From positions 19,069 through 41,742 of IMG/VR virus record IMGVR_UViG_3300030116_001792: a stretch of DNA of 22,674 bases; one strand, written 5' to 3'. Numbering within the stretch: the first letter of the stretch is position 1; the number at the start of each line of letters is the position of its first letter. Positions 18,098-22,674 of this stretch are shown here, one piece after another. The DNA comes from a virus. The translations under genes and the position numbers were made by a program. The notes under the pieces are model-generated. The model was not told the DNA's origin. It made no database searches and was given only the letters and a program-made list of their open reading frames with translations.

Positions 18098-18744
18098 TAT
18101 GAAAACCTGATTCCGTACAAACTAAAAGAGCCACCTGTAAAAGTAGAACTACCATTTATATCAGGATGAAATCGTAGTCCATTATCAAATCTTACTAATG
18201 GATGTGTTCCACTTCCGAATTCATAACCTGGAACTCCTGATGAATTTACAAATGTAGATTGATAAGTAATAAATGTATATTTGTTTGAATTTAAACTATT
18301 ATAAATATATATATATCCATTTGCATTTTCATTTGTACCACTTCCTATGTTGTCAGTTATTCTTAATCCTGGTAAAGATGTACTTGCTACTGGTGTATGA
18401 GTTCCATCGGCCTCGCCAACTGATGCTGCTGCTTGATAGGCAGTACCACTTGCAACACCATTACTTAACAACTCTAAACCTATTCTCTTGTTGTCATTTG
18501 CAATAGTTAAATCAGTAAAGGTTAAAAAGAAAACATTAAAATCTCCATAAGTATCAAGGCCTGTAAAATCTACTGTTGATGAACCACTTATACTAGCATT
18601 TGTAAGTAAAAGTTCTAACTGTCCGAAATTAGTCCATTTGTTTTCTTGATCTAATTCAATAATATCTTGTGGTGTAAAAATACCTTTATTATCTCTAAAA
18701 GCCTGTGTAACTTCTTTTCCTATGTAACCGTATTCTTTACTCAT
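18097..18744 (-). CDS. Fibre-type paralog A2 (215 aa)
   Basis: Starts MSKEYGYIGKEVTQAFRDNK-GIFTPQDIIELDQ, an N-terminal segment of ~45 residues not found in the B and C types but shared with the gene at 19781-20413 (GYIG...NKGI...LEL). It probably attaches the protein to the tail. The rest is the common beta domain (DTYGDFNVFFLTFTDL; NSNKYTFITYQSTF; GGSFSLYGIRFS). ATG directly follows the stop of the previous gene. Confidence 0.72.
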   Translation of the reverse strand: MSKEYGYIGKEVTQAFRDNKGIFTPQDIIELDQENKWTNFGQLELLLTNASISGSSTVDFTGLDTYGDFNVFFLTFTDLTIANDNKRIGLELLSNGVASGTAYQAAASVGEADGTHTPVASTSLPGLRITDNIGSGTNENANGYIYIYNSLNSNKYTFITYQSTFVNSSGVPGYEFGSGTHPLVRFDNGLRFHPDINGSSTFTGGSFSLYGIRFS

Positions 18745-19257
18745 CTATACTACCTTATATAAAACTAATTCTGCACCTGCATCAACATTGCCACTAGACA
18801 TACCTACTGAAACACCATCGACTGCACTATTGACTTTAAAAATTCCAGAGCCTCTTATCCCAAGATGATTTGAATTACTATCTAAGGCAGTAGTTTTAAA
18901 AGTAATATGAGTGTTGTCTGAACTACTATTTGCCATGTGGATATAAAATATACCACTTAACTTTTCTTGTGTTACATTTCCTAATTGTTCTGATTGTATT
19001 AAAAATTGACTTTGATTTGTATTTTGATAATTTGCAAAACTAACTGCTGCTTTTAAAACATAATATTGCATATCATAATTTGTTGTTGAATTTGCGGTAC
19101 CACTTTCTGTAAATTTTAAAGTTGGATAAACAGTATTATCTTCAGGTTGTATATTTTTTAAAATAAGTACATAAGGATCATCACTATTTATACCTGTTAC
19201 TTCAATAGCACTTGCAGCACTAGATAAAACAGCTTTGTTTACTTGTTCTAATCCCAT
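18745..19257 (-). CDS. Fibre-type paralog C1 (170 aa)
   Basis: Starts MGLEQVNKAVLSSAASAIEV. Shares with C2 the blocks TGINSDDPYVLILKNIQP, NSTTNYDMQYYVLKAAVSFA, IFYIHMANSSSDNTHITFKT and a C-terminal GVSVGMSSGNVDAGAELVLY. Beta-rich virion protein, host-recognition role inferred. ATG overlaps the previous stop. Confidence 0.7.
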   Translation of the reverse strand: MGLEQVNKAVLSSAASAIEVTGINSDDPYVLILKNIQPEDNTVYPTLKFTESGTANSTTNYDMQYYVLKAAVSFANYQNTNQSQFLIQSEQLGNVTQEKLSGIFYIHMANSSSDNTHITFKTTALDSNSNHLGIRGSGIFKVNSAVDGVSVGMSSGNVDAGAELVLYKVV

Positions 19258-19784
19258 TAGTCTGTCCTTATTCCATAAGTTCTTATTTTAGAATTATCAA
19301 AAGGTCTAGTTTGTGAAATTGCGTATAATTGAAACCCTGTAATTTTATCTTTTTGAGTATAAACTCCAATACCTGCTCCTCCACCTGCACCACTTCCAAA
19401 AGAATAACTATCTTCCCAAGCAACAAAAGTATAACTTGTACTATCAGTTGGATAAAATACATAGCATACAAAACTTGTTCCCTCTGGTTCTTGGTCCGCT
19501 TGTCCTAATTTTTGTATATATGTATCACCCGTACCTTTTTCTTCTCCAAAAGTAGTGTAATGTCTAACTGCTAAATTAGCATAATCATATTCAATATTTG
19601 TTACAACACTACCACTTGAATTAATAAATCTAATAGCAACATCAGTAGAGGCAGTACCATTTGTAACCATTTGAGGAACTACAATTTTATACACATCAAC
19701 ATCACTTGTAAAAACATCTGTTACATCAACAGTAGATACAGAACTACCAACAGTTGTTTCATTTAAAAATCTAAGATTACTCAT
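19257..19784 (-). CDS. Fibre-type paralog B1 (175 aa)
   Basis: Starts MSNLRFLNETTVGSSVSTVD. Blocks: SDVDVYKIVVPQMV, NIEYDYANLAVRHYTTFGEE, DSTSYTFVAWEDSYSFGSGA and a Gly-rich loop GAGGGAGIGV. The end ITGFQLY...NSKIRTYGIRTD matches B2. ATG overlaps the A1 stop by 4 nt. Confidence 0.7.
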   Translation of the reverse strand: MSNLRFLNETTVGSSVSTVDVTDVFTSDVDVYKIVVPQMVTNGTASTDVAIRFINSSGSVVTNIEYDYANLAVRHYTTFGEEKGTGDTYIQKLGQADQEPEGTSFVCYVFYPTDSTSYTFVAWEDSYSFGSGAGGGAGIGVYTQKDKITGFQLYAISQTRPFDNSKIRTYGIRTD

Positions 19785-20413
19785 TGTTTAATTCCAAAAA
19801 TTTTGATCTCACCCTCATCTATATTTACACCACTTTCAACCATAAATTGTAAAGCATTTATTGTTTCTGCAACTAAATATGCACTATTACCAAAAGTTGA
19901 AGATGGTTGACTATCTGCTGAATAACGCCCAACTGCTTGATATGTAACAAAACTGTATTTACTACTATTACCTAAATTATAAAAGTAAGCGTGTCCATTC
20001 CATTTATAACTACCCTGTTGGTTTCCACATAAATGACCATAAGTTGATTGATTTGTTAATTTTACTGTTGTTCCGGCTGCTGTATTAAATTGCCCTGTAC
20101 TTGCATAATTACTACTTTCAAATGTAGAACCACCATCATTAGATACTCTGTAAAAAGGTATTTGCAAACCTGCTACTGTTGCCATACTCATACCTTGATA
20201 AGTTACATAATGGACATCATAGTCTGTTTCTTTTATAGAAGTAAACTCAACTGCTTTTGCACTGCTAACTGTATCACTAGCAATCAATTCTAACTTACCA
20301 CCTAAGAATCCTTGTCTTTCAAGATCAAAATTTTCTTGTATAGATAGTATGCCTTTATTCTTAACCTTTTGATTGACACTTGTAGATGTGTCGCCAATAT
20401 AACCAAATGACAT
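19781..20413 (-). CDS. Fibre-type paralog A1 (210 aa)
   Basis: Starts MSFGYIGDTSTSVNQKVKNK-GILSIQENFDLERQ, the same N-terminal attachment-like segment as A2, followed by the common domain: DYDVHYVTYQGMSM, NSSKYSFVTYQAVG, VNIDEGEIKIFGIKQ. AGGTGG lies just before the ATG. First of the six paralogs in transcription order. Confidence 0.72.
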   Translation of the reverse strand: MSFGYIGDTSTSVNQKVKNKGILSIQENFDLERQGFLGGKLELIASDTVSSAKAVEFTSIKETDYDVHYVTYQGMSMATVAGLQIPFYRVSNDGGSTFESSNYASTGQFNTAAGTTVKLTNQSTYGHLCGNQQGSYKWNGHAYFYNLGNSSKYSFVTYQAVGRYSADSQPSSTFGNSAYLVAETINALQFMVESGVNIDEGEIKIFGIKQ

Positions 20414-20420
20414 AGACCAC

Positions 20421-20750
20421 CTAGGTTTGTTTCAAATAGTTAATTGTAAAATCTATACTTGATGCTGCTGAACACAATCCTTGTATTTTATCACCAGTTG
20501 TTAAAACTATTTTAGTTTCCCAAACAAGTGTTGTACCTGCAGGAACAGTAACGTCATTTAACAAATGTGGTGTAGTTGATCCACCAGATTTGACAATTTC
20601 AATATCAATAGTTACATCTTGACCACTTGAATTAACATTAGAAAAACTCATTCCAATGACTGTTTCAGTTGTACTCGCTGCTACTGCGTCAAGTAAATCG
20701 GCGTTAGATGTGGTAAGAGTCCCTACTACACCTTCCAGAACGTCCGCCAT
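20421..20750 (-). CDS. Virion structural protein, beta-sandwich (109 aa)
   Basis: Starts MADVLEGVVGTLTTSNADLL, with AAAGGAGATAGGTT as ribosome site. All-beta pattern: VIGMSFSNVNSSGQDVTIDI, LLNDVTVPAGTTLVWETKIV, and KIQGLCSAASSIDFTINYLK. Small beta-sandwich proteins of this form are common in marine phage tails, near the fibres. Function inferred from fold-like pattern and position. Confidence 0.65.
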   Translation of the reverse strand: MADVLEGVVGTLTTSNADLLDAVAASTTETVIGMSFSNVNSSGQDVTIDIEIVKSGGSTTPHLLNDVTVPAGTTLVWETKIVLTTGDKIQGLCSAASSIDFTINYLKQT

Positions 20751-20765
20751 AACCTATCTCCTTTC

Positions 20766-21464
20766 CTAACTAAGTGCCAAAACAAGACCTAATGTAACTC
20801 CACCTGCTAAATTAGCAATATCTTGTGCTGTTGTTTTCTTTAAATTATTACTATCGTTAATATCACCAAACAATATTTCATCACCACCGGCAACAGTGCC
20901 TGATGATGTACCGTTTATATCAACTTTTAATTGTGATGATGCAACAGTTAAACCTGCACCATCTATTGCAGATAAGAAATCACTTATAGATTCTCTTTTT
21001 ACTTTGTTACTGTCGTTTGCATCTCTGATAAAAATTTCGTCTGCTGTTTGATCAACTGCTGCTGCTGCAACATTAAATACAACTTCACCTGCTGTTGAGT
21101 TAGCATATACAGAATCTACAACTTTACCAACAGCATCCCAAATATCTTCAAACATTTGTGCCATTGGTGATACACGTACTTTAGTACCTGATGCATGTGA
21201 TAAACCTGAACCTGCTGCAGAACCTGTCAAATATCTGTTATCAACAGTAGATGTTGCTGCTGATGTCGAATTAATTGTTCCGTCTATAAAAACATATTCT
21301 CTAGAAGATGAACTGTCTGGATCAATAACTAAATAAGTTGGTGATGTTAAACCAGTTGTTGATGTAAGGTTTAATGTTGTGTCAGTAGCACCTAAAGCAC
21401 CTGACAATGTAGTTTCAAAAGCATTACGTAAATTAACCTCTGCTGCTTTTCTTGTGTCTGCCAT
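20766..21464 (-). CDS. Tail-fibre-like protein (232 aa)
   Basis: Begins MADTRKAAEVNLRNAFETTL and is followed by TDTTLNLTSTTGLTSPTYLV, SREYVFIDGTI and VDNRYLTGSAAGSGLSHASG, a phage tail-protein pattern in which a value/annotation-like strand repeat precedes the fibre. The second half holds an internal repeat: ADEIFIRDANDSNKVKRESI and GDEILFGDINDSNNLKKTTA (~50 residues apart), a motif typical of fibre stalks. AGGATATT precedes the ATG. Probably a fibre or fibre-connector protein. Confidence 0.72.
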   Translation of the reverse strand: MADTRKAAEVNLRNAFETTLSGALGATDTTLNLTSTTGLTSPTYLVIDPDSSSSREYVFIDGTINSTSAATSTVDNRYLTGSAAGSGLSHASGTKVRVSPMAQMFEDIWDAVGKVVDSVYANSTAGEVVFNVAAAAVDQTADEIFIRDANDSNKVKRESISDFLSAIDGAGLTVASSQLKVDINGTSSGTVAGGDEILFGDINDSNNLKKTTAQDIANLAGGVTLGLVLALS

Positions 21465-21516
21465 AATATCCTATCCATAGCACCACCTCTACTTATATCT
21501 ATCTCCTTTTTTTATA

Positions 21517-21525
21517 ATTATATCA
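21517..21525 (-). promoter_or_regulatory. Extended -10 promoter for the fibre block
   Basis: Minus strand TGA-TATAAT; the TGA is also the stop codon of the upstream virion gene. AAAGGAGATAG follows ~10 nt later and the fibre-like ATG ~53 nt later. Same TGATATAAT as the lysis promoter. Confidence 0.5.
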
Positions 21526-22674
21526 GGTTCCAAATTGGTACACTCCTAAAGTACCGACTCCGAGTGCGCCTAATGAAGTTACTTGTGAAGTATCTGCAAC
21601 TTCTATTTGCCCTCGTATAGTTAAAAAACAAAAAATCATTGTCGATCCTTGTTTTGATATTTCTGATACAGGTAAAGTAACATTTTCTACAATACCTCTG
21701 ATTGTTTCTTCTGGTTTAAATACATCTAAAGTTACTGATTTACCCTCTAATCTTTGTATTTGATCAAATATTTTTTTACCAATACCAGGAATATTTTTAG
21801 GTGCTTTACCAGGTCTTTCTATTCTGTCTGATACATTTACAGGTATCTTCACAATAACATCTTCTGGTTCTGGGAAAGCACGAAGTGAGTATGAATAAAC
21901 ATAAGGTGAAAAACTTTGTGATGCACCAGATCTTATAACTATTTTAGGAACAAGCCATCTAGATATTACATTAACTAATGGTACTTCTTCACCGGTACCA
22001 TCTATCTGCACATTCTCTATAGTAGTAAAATTAGAACTGGATGGATTAGTCAAATCTTCTAGTTCTTTGGAAAAAAATGTTTGTACCTCTGAACCACCAC
22101 TCATTTGATTTGTGTAAACTCTTGCACCTATCCATTGTTTTGCAGATGCAGTATAAAAGTCTGCAGCAGGTAATATAATATATCCCTCTGTAACATAATT
22201 ACCAACATCTTCTTTTACTACTCCAATATCTTTTAAACTAAAAAATATAATATCATTTGCAACACACAATCCTTGTACTTCTTTACTAGCAGAAGAGTAA
22301 TATAAATCTCTTGCCATGCCTAGTGTTGGTAAATATACAGACCATAAATGTGTTTCATTAGCATCTTCAATAACACCCATAAATATTTGTTCTCTTGTTT
22401 TCATAAATTTCATAGGTCCTCTGTCGACAGTTGTATCCTCATCACCCCATTCTTTCATAACTTGTTTACCAGTAATAACGTAAAGATTGTCTGATACTGC
22501 TAGTTCGGCCATATATAATCTACCTATAAAACCATTTGTTTGTTGATTTTTTTGTTTAGCACCTACAAAAATTATTCCGTTAGATTCTATAATGTCTGTT
22601 AACTCTTCTCCCTCAAAAAAAGTTTGACCTTTTATTGTAAGACCTGAATCATCTTTAATAGAATATACATAACC
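21523..22674 (-). CDS. Virion structural protein, 5' end missing (383+ aa)
   Basis: The frame is open to the right edge: 54 codons upstream of the internal ATG at 22512 continue in frame (IKDDSGLTIKGQTFFEGEEL; IIFVGAKQKN), so that ATG is not the start. Repeating strand blocks (LYVITGKQVMKEWGDED; LWSVYLPTLGMARDLYY; VQGLCVANDIIFFSLKDIGV) look like beta-propeller or baseplate-type blades. The C-terminal part (RAFPEPEDVIVKIPVNVSDR; GIGKKIFDQIQRLEGKSVTL; STMIFCFLTIRGQIEV) looks like a separate domain. Located just upstream of the fibres, so a tail-tip or baseplate protein is likely; not assignable to a named family. Confidence 0.68.
   Translation of the reverse strand, partial: GYVYSIKDDSGLTIKGQTFFEGEELTDIIESNGIIFVGAKQKNQQTNGFIGRLYMAELAVSDNLYVITGKQVMKEWGDEDTTVDRGPMKFMKTREQIFMGVIEDANETHLWSVYLPTLGMARDLYYSSASKEVQGLCVANDIIFFSLKDIGVVKEDVGNYVTEGYIILPAADFYTASAKQWIGARVYTNQMSGGSEVQTFFSKELEDLTNPSSSNFTTIENVQIDGTGEEVPLVNVISRWLVPKIVIRSGASQSFSPYVYSYSLRAFPEPEDVIVKIPVNVSDRIERPGKAPKNIPGIGKKIFDQIQRLEGKSVTLDVFKPEETIRGIVENVTLPVSEISKQGSTMIFCFLTIRGQIEVADTSQVTSLGALGVGTLGVYQFGT

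Larger units (their letters stand above)
17061..20413 (-). repeat. Tandem duplication of a three-gene fibre cassette (A-B-C, A-B-C)
   Basis: In transcription order the six genes are A1 (210 aa), B1 (175), C1 (170), A2 (215), B2 (170), C2 (174). Type-specific N-termini and C-termini pair the genes by position, so a three-gene unit of about 1.6-1.7 kb was probably duplicated and then diverged at protein level. Confidence 0.72.

Noticed and set aside
22510-22512. ATG at 22512 as the start of the right-edge virion gene
   Set aside because: The frame remains open and protein-like for 54 codons upstream to the window edge, and there is no ribosome site before this ATG.

Overview
This is part of an AT-rich tailed bacteriophage genome (Caudoviricetes). 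The anchors are a large terminase, the adjoining portal gene, a holin-type lysis cassette, a Rad52-type annealing protein and a long tail-fibre block. The host cannot be read from the sequence. Several genes look leaderless (a -10 box 6-7 nt before the ATG), one holin resembles actinophage r1t-type holins, and the fibres are Ser/Thr-rich. Together these fit an environmental phage, possibly of an actinobacterium, but that is only an inference. There is no integrase, polymerase, capsid or tape-measure gene, so the window is a fragment.

Almost everything is transcribed leftward (minus strand). Reading in that direction from the right edge: a partial virion protein (21523-22674); a tail-fibre block (16695-21464) containing six paralogous ~170-215 aa genes in the order A-B-C-A-B-C; a lysis/envelope cassette (12924-16671) with XhlA-like and r1t-like holins, a DUF5675 protein and a giant secreted Thr-repeat/acidic protein; a DNA-processing set (8474-12896) with metallophosphoesterase, Rad52-like protein, winged-helix protein and PD-(D/E)XK nuclease; two operons of small genes (5499-6764 and 3802-5300); a non-coding/RNA region (3070-3800); then terminase and portal running off the left edge. 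A single rightward island (6897-8473) holds nine tiny overlapping genes, four of them with paired-cysteine motifs.

Most genes overlap by 1-17 nt (TAATG or ATGA junctions), so translation is heavily coupled. At least ten of the small proteins carry CxxC-type metal-site motifs. Many were recovered by reading frames below the usual length cut-off.

Main items for a second look: (1) a 91-nt tRNA-like/tmRNA-like RNA at 3416-3506 with its own extended -10 promoter and a CUA in the anticodon position; (2) a candidate ~75-nt small RNA at 11397-11471 whose loop is complementary to the Shine-Dalgarno region shared by three operon-leading genes; (3) a repeated 13-bp motif, A(G/A)CGC(A/T)CGACACA, always in the same orientation; (4) a recurring leaderless promoter arrangement; (5) the duplicated three-gene fibre cassette; (6) the inverted island of micro-genes.
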